Assembly: GCA_018815245.1 (NCBI GenBank)
Contig: JAHIXK010000010.1
Location: 310,001-374,000 of the forward strand
Direction: 5' to 3'
DNA length: 64,000 bases
Source of the DNA: Gammaproteobacteria bacterium
GTDB taxonomy: Bacteria > Pseudomonadota > Gammaproteobacteria > Burkholderiales > Burkholderiaceae_B
A model generated the notes under the pieces. It was given only the letters and a program-made list of their open reading frames with translations. It was not told the origin of the DNA and did no database searches. A program made the translations under genes and the position numbers. Below are positions 20,390-29,419 of the stretch, piece by piece (within the stretch, counting starts at the first letter, position 1; each line of letters starts with the position of its first letter).

Positions 20390-22492
20390 GTGAAGACAAT
20401 CCATAACCCAAACCCTTCATCTAACCCGATCAAGCGATGTTCAAAGTTGGTGAATGTGTTGGTTGCTGCACCGCTTCCCAAAGCATTCACCTACCAATGG
20501 CACAGTGACGCCTCGCCCGAATTCGGGGTGCGGGTGATTGTACCTTGGGGGCGTCAGCATCGAATTGGGCTGATCCAGGGTGTGGCCCCTGACCAGCCAA
20601 TGGCCGAGAACATCAAGCCTGTGCACACAGTGCTGGACCAGGGCGAGTGCATGGGCGGCGACTGGCGTGCCCTGATTGAATTCGCTGCCAGGTACTATCA
20701 CCACCCACTGGGCATGATTGCCCTGGAGGCTTTGCCCAAAGCCCTGCGCGTTTTGAATGCACGTGGTGAAGAACCTGTGATGGTGGGCAAATCCCGAGAG
20801 CACGCTTTGAAGTTGCTGGCCGAACGCAATGACCCGGTTGCTGTGGCAAAAGCCAACAAAGTGAAAATCGACAAGCTTGAAAAGCCGGTGTTGAACACCG
20901 AGCAAGTGGAGGCTGTGGCGCAGTTGTCGGCGGCAGCCGGCTTTCAGCCTTTTTTGTTATATGGTGTAACGGGTAGCGGCAAAACCGAGGTGTACTTGCA
21001 CACGGTGGAAGAACGCTTGAATAAAGGTGAGCAGGTGTTGGTGTTGCTGCCTGAAATTAACCTGACCCCGGCCGCGCAGGCTTTGTACAAAGAACGCCTT
21101 GCCCCGCACCGCGTGGTGGTGATGCACAGCAACCTGGCTGAACTGACCCGCACCAAAGCCTGGTTTGAAGCGGCCACTGGTGCAGCCGACGTAATTATTG
21201 CCACGCGCCTTGGCGTACTAACCCCATTGCCAAGGCTTGGCATGATTGTTGTGGACGAAGAACACGACCCTTCGTACAAGCAGCAGGACGGCATGCGCTA
21301 CCATGCCCGCGACTTGGCGCTGATGCTGGCCAAACAGCGTGCGGTGCCGATTGTGTTGGGTTCGGCCACCCCTGCATTGGAAAGCTGGTTGAAGGCTGAC
21401 ACAGGCTTGTACAAGCGCCTTGCTTTGAAGAATAGGGCGGTGTTGGGCGCAAGCCTGCCGAAAGTAGAATTGATCAATACCGCCAACTTTCCGGCCAGGG
21501 AAGGTTTGAGCGAACCCGCCATGCAAGCCTTGGTCCAAAACTTTGAGGCGGGCAAGCAAAGCATTGTGTTTTTGAACCGCCGTGGCTACGCGCCGCAAAT
21601 GGTGTGCAATGCCTGTGGCTGGGTGGCCAACTGCGACCATTGCACGGCGCACATGGTGTGGCACAAGAACGAGCGCATGCTGCGGTGCCACCACTGTGGT
21701 GCAGGCCAGCGCGTGCCCACGCATTGCCCCACCTGCGGCAATCAGGACCTGACCGGTTTTGGACGTGGTACCCAGCGCATTGAAGAAACACTGGCGGGCC
21801 TGTTGCCCACGGCCAATATTCTGCGAATTGATGCCGACAGCACCCGCAACAAGGGGCAGATGGAAGCCCTGCTGCAGCAGGCGCACAGCGGGGAAGCCGA
21901 TGTGCTGGTGGGTACGCAAATGATTGCCAAGGGGCACGACTTTGCCAACGTAACCCTGGTGTTGGCCCTGAATGTGGATGCATCGCTGTATTCGCACGCC
22001 TACCGCGCGCCCGAACGTTTGTTTGCGCAGCTGATGCAGGTCGCGGGCCGGGCAGGCCGCAGGGCAGGCGACGCCCGAATGGTGGTGCAAACCCGATACC
22101 CGCAACACCCCCTGTTTGATGCCTTGAAAGCGCATGATTACGAAAGTTTTGCCAGCCACGAAATGCAGGCCCGAAAAGACGCGCGCATGCCGCCCTTTTC
22201 ACACCAGGCCACCATTCGGGCTGACCACAAAAAGCTGGCGAATTGCCTGCAATTTTTAAGCACGGCACGTGAGTTGGGCGAACCTTTGGTGGATTCGGGC
22301 AACCCTGTGTTTATGTGTGACCCGGTGCCGTTGACGGTTGTGCGGGTGGGCGGTATTGAACGCGCGCAAATGCTGATTGAAAGTGAATCGAGGCCTGCGC
22401 TGCACCGTTTTTTAACCCAATGGTTGGCGCAATTGCACGAGCTACCCGGCAGCGTTCGCTGGTTTTTGGAAGTGGATCCGGTTGATCTGTAA
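20390..22492 (+). CDS. priA: Primosomal helicase PriA
   Basis: A 700-residue 3'-5' helicase that reloads the replisome at stalled forks. The N-terminal 3'-DNA-binding domain (VLVAAPLPKAFTYQW) precedes Walker A GVTGSGKTEVYL (about residues 192-203), the DEEH box in VDEEHDPSYKQ, the eight-cysteine zinc region (CNACGW, CDHC, CHHC, CPTC) and helicase motifs V-VI (VGTQMIAKGHDF, QVAGRAGR). The GTG at 20390 lacks a strong ribosome-binding site; a GTG about 54 bp later, just before NVLVAAPLP, is an alternative. Confidence 0.96.
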   Translation: MKTIHNPNPSSNPIKRCSKLVNVLVAAPLPKAFTYQWHSDASPEFGVRVIVPWGRQHRIGLIQGVAPDQPMAENIKPVHTVLDQGECMGGDWRALIEFAARYYHHPLGMIALEALPKALRVLNARGEEPVMVGKSREHALKLLAERNDPVAVAKANKVKIDKLEKPVLNTEQVEAVAQLSAAAGFQPFLLYGVTGSGKTEVYLHTVEERLNKGEQVLVLLPEINLTPAAQALYKERLAPHRVVVMHSNLAELTRTKAWFEAATGAADVIIATRLGVLTPLPRLGMIVVDEEHDPSYKQQDGMRYHARDLALMLAKQRAVPIVLGSATPALESWLKADTGLYKRLALKNRAVLGASLPKVELINTANFPAREGLSEPAMQALVQNFEAGKQSIVFLNRRGYAPQMVCNACGWVANCDHCTAHMVWHKNERMLRCHHCGAGQRVPTHCPTCGNQDLTGFGRGTQRIEETLAGLLPTANILRIDADSTRNKGQMEALLQQAHSGEADVLVGTQMIAKGHDFANVTLVLALNVDASLYSHAYRAPERLFAQLMQVAGRAGRRAGDARMVVQTRYPQHPLFDALKAHDYESFASHEMQARKDARMPPFSHQATIRADHKKLANCLQFLSTARELGEPLVDSGNPVFMCDPVPLTVVRVGGIERAQMLIESESRPALHRFLTQWLAQLHELPGSVRWFLEVDPVDL

Positions 22493-22538
22493 GTGCCTCT
22501 GGTACAGTAATGCCTTCCCCTGGAGTTTCCCCCCCTGT

Positions 22539-24539
22539 ATGTCTGTTGGCCTGAACAAAGCCCAAAGCGAAGCGGTAGTTTATGTGGATGGCCCCTGCCT
22601 TGTACTGGCAGGCGCGGGGTCGGGCAAAACACGTGTAATTACCCAAAAAATTGCGCACTTGATTCAAAACAAGGGCGTGAGCGCCAAGAACATTGCAGCG
22701 GTTACTTTCACCAACAAAGCCGCGAAAGAGATGGAAGAACGCGCGGCCAAACTGTTGCATGGCAATGAAGGCAAGGGTCTGTTGGTGTGCACGTTTCACA
22801 GCCTGGGCATTCGGATTTTGCGCGAAGAACACAAGCACGCGGGGTTGAAAGCGCGGTTTTCGATTCTGGACGCCACCGACACCTACGGCCTGGTGCAACA
22901 GCTGTATGGCACCACCGACAAGCAATTGATTCGCAAGGCGCAAAGCGTGATTTCCTTGTGGAAAAACGGCCTTGTCGACCCCGACGCTGCACTGGCGCAA
23001 GCGACTTCTGAAGATGAGGGCCAAATTGCCCGCCTGTACAAAAGCTATGAAGCCACACTGGCTGCTTACCAGGCGGTGGATTTTGATGACCTGATATTGA
23101 AGCCCACACGCCTGTTGGCCAGCAACGATGAGGTGCGTAGCCGCTGGCAAAACCGCCTGCGCTATTTGCTGGTGGACGAGGTGCAAGACACCAACGCTTG
23201 CCAGTACGATTTGCTGCGTTTGATTGCCGGGCCACGCGCCATGTTTACGGCTGTGGGCGACGATGACCAGGCCATTTACGCCTGGCGTGGCGCCACCATT
23301 GAAAACCTGCGGCAATTGACTGAAGACTATCCACAGTTGAAAGTGATCAAGCTGGAGCAAAATTACCGTTCAACCTTGCGTATTTTGCAAGCGGCCAACC
23401 GGCTAATCGAGAACAACCCCAAGCTGTTTCCGAAAACCCTGTGGAGCGACCACGGTCCTGGTGAGCCGATTGTAATCAGCCCCATGGCCGACGATGAACA
23501 CGAGGCCGAACAGGTGGCCATGATGCTGAGTGGCCACCGCTTTGAGCGCCGCGCCAAGTATGGCGACTACGCAGTGTTATACCGCAGCAACTTTCAGGCG
23601 CGCATTCTGGAGCAGGCTTTGCGCCGCCAGAAAATTCCGTACATTTTGAGCGGTGGGCAAAGTTTTTTTGAGCGCGCGGAAATCAAGGATGTAATTGCCT
23701 ACCTGCGCCTGTTGGTGAATTCCGACGACGACCCCGCATTCATTCGCGCCGTGACCACGCCCAAGCGTGGCATTGGGCAAAAAACACTGGAAGCCTTGGG
23801 CACCTATGCAGGCACGCGTGGGGTGTCGCTGTTTGAAGCAATTTTCGAGACGGGTGCTGAAAGCCATTTGAACGCGGGCATGGTGGACGCATTGCGCACC
23901 TTTGGCACTTTCATCAACAAGCTGGAATACCGCGCACAGCGCGAGTCTGCGCGTGATTTGCTCAATGAACTGTTAAGCACCATCAAGTACGAAGAGTGGC
24001 TTTACGAGCAGCAAGATGAACGTGGCGCGCAAGGCAAGTGGCAGAACGTGCTCGACTTCGTGAAGTGGATGGGCGACAAGGGCGAGGAAGAGGGTTCAAC
24101 CCTGTTGGACCTGACGCAAAAGGTGGCCTTGATGACCATGCTGGACCGGCAAGACGATGGCACCCGACCCGATGCGGTGCAGCTAAGCACCCTGCATGCG
24201 GCCAAGGGGCTGGAATTTCCGCATGTGTTTTTGATTGGTTGCGAAGAAAGCATTTTGCCCAGTTTTGGCGATGGCGAGGGGCGTGAACTGACCGACGACA
24301 GGCTGGAAGAAGAACGCCGCCTGATGTACGTGGGGGTAACGCGCGCGCAGCGTAGCCTGAATATTACCTGGTGCAGAAAGCGCAAGAAGGCGCGTGAATT
24401 GATCAGTTGTTTTCCTTCGAGGTTTATCAAGGAACTGCAGCTGGAAACCGACAAAGACCTGCCCGACGACACGCCGAAAATGAGCCCGAAAGACAGGTTG
24501 AGTGCTTTGAAAGGACTGCTGACGAAGGTGGGTACTTAG
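22539..24539 (+). CDS. rep: ATP-dependent DNA helicase Rep (UvrD/Rep family)
   Basis: A 666-residue superfamily-1A helicase. Motifs in order: Q-motif LNKAQSEAV, Walker A AGAGSGKTRVI (about residues 26-36), motif II VDEVQDTN, motif III GDDDQAIYAWRGA, motif IV NYRST, motif V TLHAAKGLEFPHVFL and motif VI RRLMYVGVTRAQ. Length is closer to Rep (about 670) than UvrD (about 720), favouring Rep. The frame is open to 22482, overlapping priA, but the ATG at 22539 gives the conserved start. The last codons lie in a 12-bp tandem repeat. Confidence 0.92.
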   Translation: MSVGLNKAQSEAVVYVDGPCLVLAGAGSGKTRVITQKIAHLIQNKGVSAKNIAAVTFTNKAAKEMEERAAKLLHGNEGKGLLVCTFHSLGIRILREEHKHAGLKARFSILDATDTYGLVQQLYGTTDKQLIRKAQSVISLWKNGLVDPDAALAQATSEDEGQIARLYKSYEATLAAYQAVDFDDLILKPTRLLASNDEVRSRWQNRLRYLLVDEVQDTNACQYDLLRLIAGPRAMFTAVGDDDQAIYAWRGATIENLRQLTEDYPQLKVIKLEQNYRSTLRILQAANRLIENNPKLFPKTLWSDHGPGEPIVISPMADDEHEAEQVAMMLSGHRFERRAKYGDYAVLYRSNFQARILEQALRRQKIPYILSGGQSFFERAEIKDVIAYLRLLVNSDDDPAFIRAVTTPKRGIGQKTLEALGTYAGTRGVSLFEAIFETGAESHLNAGMVDALRTFGTFINKLEYRAQRESARDLLNELLSTIKYEEWLYEQQDERGAQGKWQNVLDFVKWMGDKGEEEGSTLLDLTQKVALMTMLDRQDDGTRPDAVQLSTLHAAKGLEFPHVFLIGCEESILPSFGDGEGRELTDDRLEEERRLMYVGVTRAQRSLNITWCRKRKKARELISCFPSRFIKELQLETDKDLPDDTPKMSPKDRLSALKGLLTKVGT

Positions 24540-24562
24540 GTGGATACTTAGGTGGATGCCTA
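24527..24562. repeat. Three 12-bp tandem repeats at the rep 3' end
   Basis: Units GGTGGGTACTTA, GGTGGATACTTA and GGTGGATGCCTA lie head to tail. Because 12 is a multiple of three, each unit supplies a stop codon in the rep frame, and the third unit overlaps the stop of the response-regulator gene on the other strand. It looks like a local slippage duplication. Confidence 0.8.
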
Positions 24563-24925
24563 AGCCGCACCCAGCGCTGAATTTACTTTTTGGATGAGTG
24601 CTTCAGGCGTGACAGGCTTAAGCAGCCACCCCGCAAGGCCTAGGGTTTTGGCTTGTTGAATCATTTCTTTGTCTGAATACGAGGTGATCACCACGATGGG
24701 CACAGTGGCACCGGTTTTTCGAATTCGATTGCACAGTTCCAGCCCGTCCATGCCGGGCATGTCGATGTCGGTGATGATCAATTCGGGTGCGCCGTTTTCT
24801 ACGATGTCACGGATACCTTCTTGAGCCGATGCTGCCGTACGGACCACATGACCGGATTGGGTCAATATGTGCGCACACACTTTGCGTATGGTGTTCGCAT
24901 CGTCAATGAGAAGAATGATGGCCAT
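24560..24925 (-). CDS. CheY-like single-domain response regulator
   Basis: A 121-residue receiver with no output domain. The acidic pair is at D8-D9, the phosphoacceptor at D53 in TDIDMPGMDG, the switch threonine at T81 and the conserved lysine at K103 in LLKPVTPE. Such proteins work in chemotaxis-like, twitching (PilG/PilH) or phosphorelay systems; no chemotaxis gene is adjacent, so the partner is unknown, though two hybrid kinases are encoded elsewhere in the window. It is convergent with rep, about 20 bp apart. Confidence 0.93.
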   Translation of the reverse strand: MAIILLIDDANTIRKVCAHILTQSGHVVRTAASAQEGIRDIVENGAPELIITDIDMPGMDGLELCNRIRKTGATVPIVVITSYSDKEMIQQAKTLGLAGWLLKPVTPEALIQKVNSALGAA

Positions 24926-24983
24926 GCTGCGACTGTAAAATTATTTGCCCAATCATACCGTGTGAAACTGGTTTTTCGACTAT

Positions 24984-25637
24984 TCACTGAAAACTTTCTG
25001 ATTCCAGCACCTTGACGCCTTGCTCTGCTTTCAAGGCTTCTTCCAGCATGACACGTGCCAGTTTTTCAACTTTTACGCTTCGCAATCGCTTGGGCAATAA
25101 CGGGCTAAGCAGGCGGCTTGCCATCAATCCAATTTCTTCGCCGAAACGAAATTCTTCGCGGTCCCCATCCAGCAAGCCCGGGCGAGCAATCACCACGCTG
25201 GGAATGCCTGCATTTCTTACAGCCTGTTCAGCTTCGCCCTTGGTACGAAGGTACAAGCCTTTGGCTTTGGTGCTGGCCATCATGGCGGAATTCAGCACGA
25301 AGCAGGGCACGGCATGTTGTGCGGCCAGCGCTGCAAACTGCGCCACCAGGGTGAAATCAACGAAGCGGAATTGCTCGCTTGTTCCTGCCACTTTGATGGT
25401 GGTGCCGAGCGTGCAGATGAGCGCGTCGGTTTGCCACCAGGGTGCCTCTTCGGGTATGGCGTTGAAGTCGATGAGCTGATTGAGCAATTTGGGGTGGGGG
25501 GTGATGGGCTTGCGTGTCAATGCAACAACTTTGCCCACTTGTGGGTTGGCAAGTGCCTGTGCCAATACGCTTTGACCCACCAGGCCTGTGGCGCCCACCA
25601 GCAGAATGGTTTTTTGTGTTGCTGGTTTTTCCAACAT
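24984..25637 (-). CDS. NAD(P)-binding epimerase-like protein
   Basis: A 217-residue atypical short-chain dehydrogenase with the N-terminal Rossmann motif LLVGATGLVGQSVL (residues 12 on). It resembles the TIP30/HTATIP2-like NAD(P)H-binding group: the IARPGLLDGDREEFR segment is typical. The substrate is unknown. It is cytosolic with no membrane segment. A minus-strand terminator just upstream separates it from the preceding SDR gene. Confidence 0.8.
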   Translation of the reverse strand: MLEKPATQKTILLVGATGLVGQSVLAQALANPQVGKVVALTRKPITPHPKLLNQLIDFNAIPEEAPWWQTDALICTLGTTIKVAGTSEQFRFVDFTLVAQFAALAAQHAVPCFVLNSAMMASTKAKGLYLRTKGEAEQAVRNAGIPSVVIARPGLLDGDREEFRFGEEIGLMASRLLSPLLPKRLRSVKVEKLARVMLEEALKAEQGVKVLESESFQ

Positions 25638-25651
25638 GCCTCCCCTTCAAT

Positions 25652-25687
25652 AAAAAAACGCGGCAGCCTTAAGACTAACCGCGTTTT
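25652..25687 (-). terminator. Terminator of the SDR gene
   Basis: AAAACGCGG (25655-25663) pairs with CCGCGTTTT (25679-25687) across a 15-nt loop. Read on the minus strand the stem is followed by seven T residues, so it ends transcription coming from the SDR gene at 25732-26628. Confidence 0.85.
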
Positions 25688-25731
25688 ACACACCAAGTCC
25701 AAACAGTCGCCTGTTTGATGCCTGTCAGTGC

Positions 25732-26628
25732 TTAGGCACTTTGGGTTTGTTTTTCGTTGGCGTTGCGTTTTTTGCGGGCAATTTGTTTGCTGCGCATTTT
25801 TTTCATTTGACCAACAATGATGGATTGATAAAGCTCGGGCAAGGTGCGCACCATGGTGTCAATAGCTACCGCATCGGGGCCGACCAACACGCGTCGCTTG
25901 TCTTTCTTCACGGCTTTCAAAATAATGTCGGCTGCTTTCCCGGCAGTGGTGATGAACATTTTTTCGAACAGGTCTTTGCCGCTTTCCGGGTCTGTGCCTG
26001 TGAATTCTTCAGTTTCAGGCGTGGTCACGCTTTTGCGCGCAATCGCGGTTTTGATGCCGCCGGGGTGAACGCTGGTGGCCGACACGCCACAGTTCATCAT
26101 GTCCAGTTCCTGGCGAAGGCTTTCAGTAAAGCCGCGCACCGCAAATTTGGTGGCGTTGTAAGTGGATTGTGTGGGCTGTGCGCACAGGCCAAACACGCTG
26201 GAGGTGTTGATGATGTGGCCTTCGCCGCTCGCTTTCAAATGGGGCAGGAATGCTTTGGTGCCATACACGACACCCCAGAAGTTGATGCCCATGATCCATT
26301 CGAACTTGTCGTAGTCAATGTGCTCAATCGGGGTTGCGTAGGCCACGCCTGCGTTGTTGAATATCAGGTTCACTTTGCCGTGGTCTTTCGCGGTTTGATC
26401 GGCCCAGGCGTACATGGCGTCGCGGTTGGACACGTCCAGTTGCTGGCTTGTTACCTTGACATTGGGGGCAGCGGCCTTTACCAGTTTCACGGTCTCGGCC
26501 AGACCTTTGGTGTCCACGTCAGAAATGGACACGTTGCAGCCTTCTTTGGCCAGTTGAAGGGCCAGTGTGCGGCCCATGCCAGATGCGGCACCGGTGATTG
26601 CAGCCACTTTGCCGTTGAATGATTTCAT
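25732..26628 (-). CDS. Short-chain dehydrogenase/reductase
   Basis: A 298-residue classical SDR. Cofactor motif TGAASGMG (residues 12-19), NNAG motif in FNNAGVAYA, catalytic serine in NTSSVFG, and YxxxK in STYNATKFAV. The C-terminus is extended and very basic (KKMRSKQIARKKRNANEK), typical of a subgroup often annotated for hydrophobic substrates. The ATG at 26628 has GGAG at ideal spacing. It is divergent from a TetR regulator, with a 20-bp palindrome between them, so the pair is probably a local induction circuit. Confidence 0.9.
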   Translation of the reverse strand: MKSFNGKVAAITGAASGMGRTLALQLAKEGCNVSISDVDTKGLAETVKLVKAAAPNVKVTSQQLDVSNRDAMYAWADQTAKDHGKVNLIFNNAGVAYATPIEHIDYDKFEWIMGINFWGVVYGTKAFLPHLKASGEGHIINTSSVFGLCAQPTQSTYNATKFAVRGFTESLRQELDMMNCGVSATSVHPGGIKTAIARKSVTTPETEEFTGTDPESGKDLFEKMFITTAGKAADIILKAVKKDKRRVLVGPDAVAIDTMVRTLPELYQSIIVGQMKKMRSKQIARKKRNANEKQTQSA

Positions 26629-26660
26629 GTGTTTGTCTCCGTAGTTCGATGGTTTTGGCG

Positions 26661-26678
26661 TCACAATCTGGTTTGTGA
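26661..26678. promoter_or_regulatory. Secondary inverted repeat in the SDR/TetR spacer
   Basis: TCACAA (26661-26666) and TTGTGA (26673-26678) flank a 6-bp spacer. It shares the ACAATC word with the main palindrome at 26692 and may be a weaker second regulator site near the SDR start. Confidence 0.4.
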
Positions 26679-26691
26679 TCTTGCCTGTAAT

Positions 26692-26711
26692 TTGACAATC
26701 CTGATTGTCAA
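26692..26711. promoter_or_regulatory. Operator palindrome between SDR and TetR genes
   Basis: TTGACAATC-CT-GATTGTCAA is a perfect 9-bp-arm inverted repeat. Each arm begins with TTGACA, a consensus -35, so it would cover -35 elements on both strands. This is a textbook arrangement for a TetR-family repressor controlling itself and its divergent neighbour. Confidence 0.8.
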
Positions 26712-26766
26712 TTTAATGTTGGCCCTTCATACTGTCAATGCCTATTATTCGAGTATCTCTTCCAAT

Positions 26767-27435
26767 ATGAATGTGAAAGCACCAGAACAAATTGCCAAGA
26801 ACGCAGGGCGGCGATACCGCGGTGTGTCCAATGAAGCTCGCAAGGCCGAGCGTCGGTTAAAGCTGATTGATGCGGGCATCAAGGTGTTCGGCTCCACGGG
26901 CTATCATGCGGCCACTGTGAAGGGTTTGTGCCAGGAAGCGGGTTTGACCGAGCGGTATTTTTACGAAAGCTTCAGCAATGCCGAGGCGCTGTTCACGGCC
27001 TGTTACCTGCACATCACTGACACGTTGCGCGAGAAATTGCAGCATGTGCTGCTTGGCATGGAAGAGGACAATCTGGAGCAGGCAACCCGCGCCGGTTTGA
27101 CGGTGTTTTTCACGCAGTTCAAGGAAAGCCCACAGGCCGCGCGCATTTTGCTGGTAGAGGTGTTGACCGTGAACCGCCACCTGGAAGAGTTGAGTTTGAA
27201 AACCTTGTACAGTTTTGTGGAAATGCTGGAAACCCTGGCCAAGCCCTTGATTGAACAACGCAAGGGTGGCGTGGTGACCGGGCTGGATTCAACCTTGCTG
27301 GCGTCTGGTTTGGTGGGGGCAGTGCTTTACATGGCCGCCCGCTGGAGCCTTGATGGTTGCAAGAAGCATGTTGAGGATGTGGTGGAAAATGCCATGCTGA
27401 TATTCAAGGGCGTGGGCATGATGCTGGGCAGGTAG
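26767..27435 (+). CDS. TetR/AcrR family transcriptional regulator
   Basis: A 222-residue repressor. The HTH is visible as AATVKGLCQEAGLTERYFYESFSNAEALF (about residues 46-74), preceded by a basic N-terminal arm. The C-terminal ligand domain is helical, with no clue to the ligand. The frame is open to 26629, but the upstream part crosses the operator and promoter, so the ATG at 26767 is chosen. It is divergent from the SDR gene and followed by a bidirectional terminator. Confidence 0.92.
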   Translation: MNVKAPEQIAKNAGRRYRGVSNEARKAERRLKLIDAGIKVFGSTGYHAATVKGLCQEAGLTERYFYESFSNAEALFTACYLHITDTLREKLQHVLLGMEEDNLEQATRAGLTVFFTQFKESPQAARILLVEVLTVNRHLEELSLKTLYSFVEMLETLAKPLIEQRKGGVVTGLDSTLLASGLVGAVLYMAARWSLDGCKKHVEDVVENAMLIFKGVGMMLGR

Positions 27436-27444
27436 CGGACATAA

Positions 27445-27475
27445 AAAAACCCGCTGTTCAAAGCGGGTTTTTATT
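27445..27475. terminator. Bidirectional terminator between TetR and cytochrome c genes
   Basis: AAAAACCCGCT (27445-27455), 6-nt loop, AGCGGGTTTTT (27462-27472). A-run on one side and T-run on the other let it serve both convergent genes. Confidence 0.93.
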
Positions 27476-27502
27476 TGCCAACGGGCGCTACAGTGCTATG
27501 GA

Positions 27503-28054
27503 TTATTTCGCAGTTTCCGCTGCGGGTTGTTCCGCGGCTGGTGCATCGGCTGGGGCAGTGGGTTCAGGCGCTTTGAAATCGGCACCCGCTTCTTTGCCCA
27601 TGTAGGCTACAGCACGGGCCACTTCAATGTCGTCCAGGTCGGCGTTGCCACCTTTGGCTGGCATGGCACCAATGCCGTTGACAGCGTTTTTCCAGAGGGT
27701 GTCAAAACCTTTGCCCAGGCGATCGCCCCACTGGCCTTTGTCGCCAAACTTTGGCGCACCTGCTGCACCTGTGGTGTGGCAGGCTGCACAGGCGGCGGCA
27801 TACACTTGTTCGCCTGTTTTCAGAACCTTGGGGGCGTTTGCGTCGACGAAGTCAATCGTTCCAACGGGGGCCAGGCGTTCTGCGATGGCTTCTTTGGAGA
27901 ATGCATCGCTGCCAGCGGCGGGCTTTTCGCTGCTGCTGACGTAGTTGGCCAACAAAATAATGATGAAAATCGGGATAACGAAAGAGGCAACAATCGCAAT
28001 GATGAGCTGCTTCGGTGTTTTGATTAGAAGTTCGTGTTCGTTTGAATCGCTCAT
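27503..28054 (-). CDS. Membrane-anchored cytochrome c5-like protein
   Basis: A 183-residue c-type cytochrome. An N-terminal membrane anchor (about residues 17-38) is followed by one heme domain with CAACH (89-93) and a likely axial methionine in GAMPAKGG (about M131), as in cytochrome c5/CccA proteins. The C-terminal 25 residues are an Ala/Pro/Glu low-complexity tail, which is unusual for the family. It faces the periplasm and probably carries electrons to a terminal oxidase. Confidence 0.9.
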   Translation of the reverse strand: MSDSNEHELLIKTPKQLIIAIVASFVIPIFIIILLANYVSSSEKPAAGSDAFSKEAIAERLAPVGTIDFVDANAPKVLKTGEQVYAAACAACHTTGAAGAPKFGDKGQWGDRLGKGFDTLWKNAVNGIGAMPAKGGNADLDDIEVARAVAYMGKEAGADFKAPEPTAPADAPAAEQPAAETAK

Positions 28055-28225
28055 ACGACGTCCTGATTGATAGCGCTGGGTTGAAACGTGATTATAACGG
28101 GATGCAAAAGCATGCTATGGCATGTACGCAGCATCAAAACAACTGTAAATTGTATCTTGAAAAACACTTTGAACCCAACTATTTATTGCTGAAAATGCAA
28201 GCAGGCGCAGCAGAGGGATGAGATT

Positions 28226-28786
28226 TTGAAGAGTGCATTGAGCGAGAATCATCGCTATGGTTTGCCCATGATGGTGGTTCACTGGTTGATGGCGGTGGGC
28301 ATTTTGACGGCATTTGGTGTGGGTTTGTACATGGTCGACATCCCCGGCATTACCCCTTTCAAGCTGAAGCTGTTTAACTGGCACAAGTGGTTGGGTGTTA
28401 CTTTGTTTGCGCTGGTGTTGCTTCGCATTGTGGTGCGCTTGATGTCGAAAACACCCAAGTACCCTGCGCATTGGGGGCACAACACCGTGTTGTTTGCAAA
28501 ACTGGGGCACATGGCTTTGTATGTGTTTATGTTGGGGGTGCCCACGTTTGGCTACCTGTATAGCCTGGCCTCCGGTTACCCGGTGGTGTGGTTCGGTGTG
28601 ATCGAGTTGCCGGTGTTGATCGACAAAGACCCGGCGTTGAAAGAGCTGTTCAAAACCCTGCATGAACTTTCGGGCAAAGGCTTGGTCTTTCTGGTGGCGG
28701 GCCATGTGTTGATGGCCCTGAAACACCACGTTCTGGACAAAGACGGCATTTTGGGTCGAATGATCCCCGGAATGCGGGCCGATTAA
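28226..28786 (+). CDS. Cytochrome b561
   Basis: A 186-residue four-helix diheme b-type membrane cytochrome (CybB type). Heme-ligand histidines are visible in VVHWLMAVG, FNWHKWLG and AGHVLMALKHH, with further histidines in LGHMALY and LHELSGKG. The start is TTG at 28226, preceded by GAGGGA at 8 nt; the nearby ATG closes after three codons. It lies 19 bp before a yceI gene, a common pairing in proteobacteria in which b561 and YceI are proposed to act in redox or isoprenoid-quinone handling. Confidence 0.9.
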   Translation: MKSALSENHRYGLPMMVVHWLMAVGILTAFGVGLYMVDIPGITPFKLKLFNWHKWLGVTLFALVLLRIVVRLMSKTPKYPAHWGHNTVLFAKLGHMALYVFMLGVPTFGYLYSLASGYPVVWFGVIELPVLIDKDPALKELFKTLHELSGKGLVFLVAGHVLMALKHHVLDKDGILGRMIPGMRAD

Positions 28787-28805
28787 TTCACAAGCAGGCA
28801 GAAAA

Positions 28806-29375
28806 ATGATTTATCGATTGGCCTTCACGGTGGCCAGCATGGCCGCAGGTCTGGCATTTGTAGGGTTTGCCGTCCCGGCCCTGGCGGCCCCGCTGGACGT
28901 GGCGCAAAGCGAAGTGACGGCAACTTTCAAGCAGTTCAATGTGCCGGTAAGCGGTAACTTCAGGAAGTTTTCCGGCGATGTGCAATACAACCCGGCCACG
29001 CCTTCTGACACGAAAGCCACTTTGAGTGTTGAAACGGCCAGTTATGATTTGGGCGACCCTGAGTACAACAAGGAAGTGGCGGGCAAGGACTGGTTTGATT
29101 CAAAAAACCATCCCAAGGCAACTTTTTTGATCACTGGCGTAACGGGGGCTGGCAACAATCTTCAGGCCACGGGCGATTTGACCGTTCGTGGTATTAAAAA
29201 GCCACTCAAGTTTCCGGTGAAAATTCAAACCGCAGGCGGCAAGCACACCTTCACGGGCAAAACGCAGATCAAACGCCTTGATTTCAAGGTGGGTGCTGAC
29301 GGGGAGTGGGGCGACACCAGCCTGGTGGCTGACGAGGTGGTCATTGATTTCAAACTGGTGATGCCCGCCAAATAG
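28806..29375 (+). CDS. YceI family periplasmic protein (first copy)
   Basis: A 189-residue secreted lipocalin-like beta-barrel. The signal peptide ends with PALAA near residue 28, the mature part contains the conserved GDPEYNKEVAGKDWFDSKNHPKATF segment and GDLTVRGIKKPL. YceI proteins bind polyisoprenoid lipids. It is the second gene of the b561-YceI-YceI cluster. It and the second copy are clearly diverged, so they are probably not redundant. Confidence 0.9.
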   Translation: MIYRLAFTVASMAAGLAFVGFAVPALAAPLDVAQSEVTATFKQFNVPVSGNFRKFSGDVQYNPATPSDTKATLSVETASYDLGDPEYNKEVAGKDWFDSKNHPKATFLITGVTGAGNNLQATGDLTVRGIKKPLKFPVKIQTAGGKHTFTGKTQIKRLDFKVGADGEWGDTSLVADEVVIDFKLVMPAK

Positions 29376-29419
29376 GGTGGCGTTACCGTGGGCGTACGGC
29401 AACAAACAAGGAGCAAAGG

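Noticed and set aside
21218-22159. 313-codon frame opposite priA
   Set aside because: Covers the zinc and helicase motifs of priA on the other strand; shadow frame.
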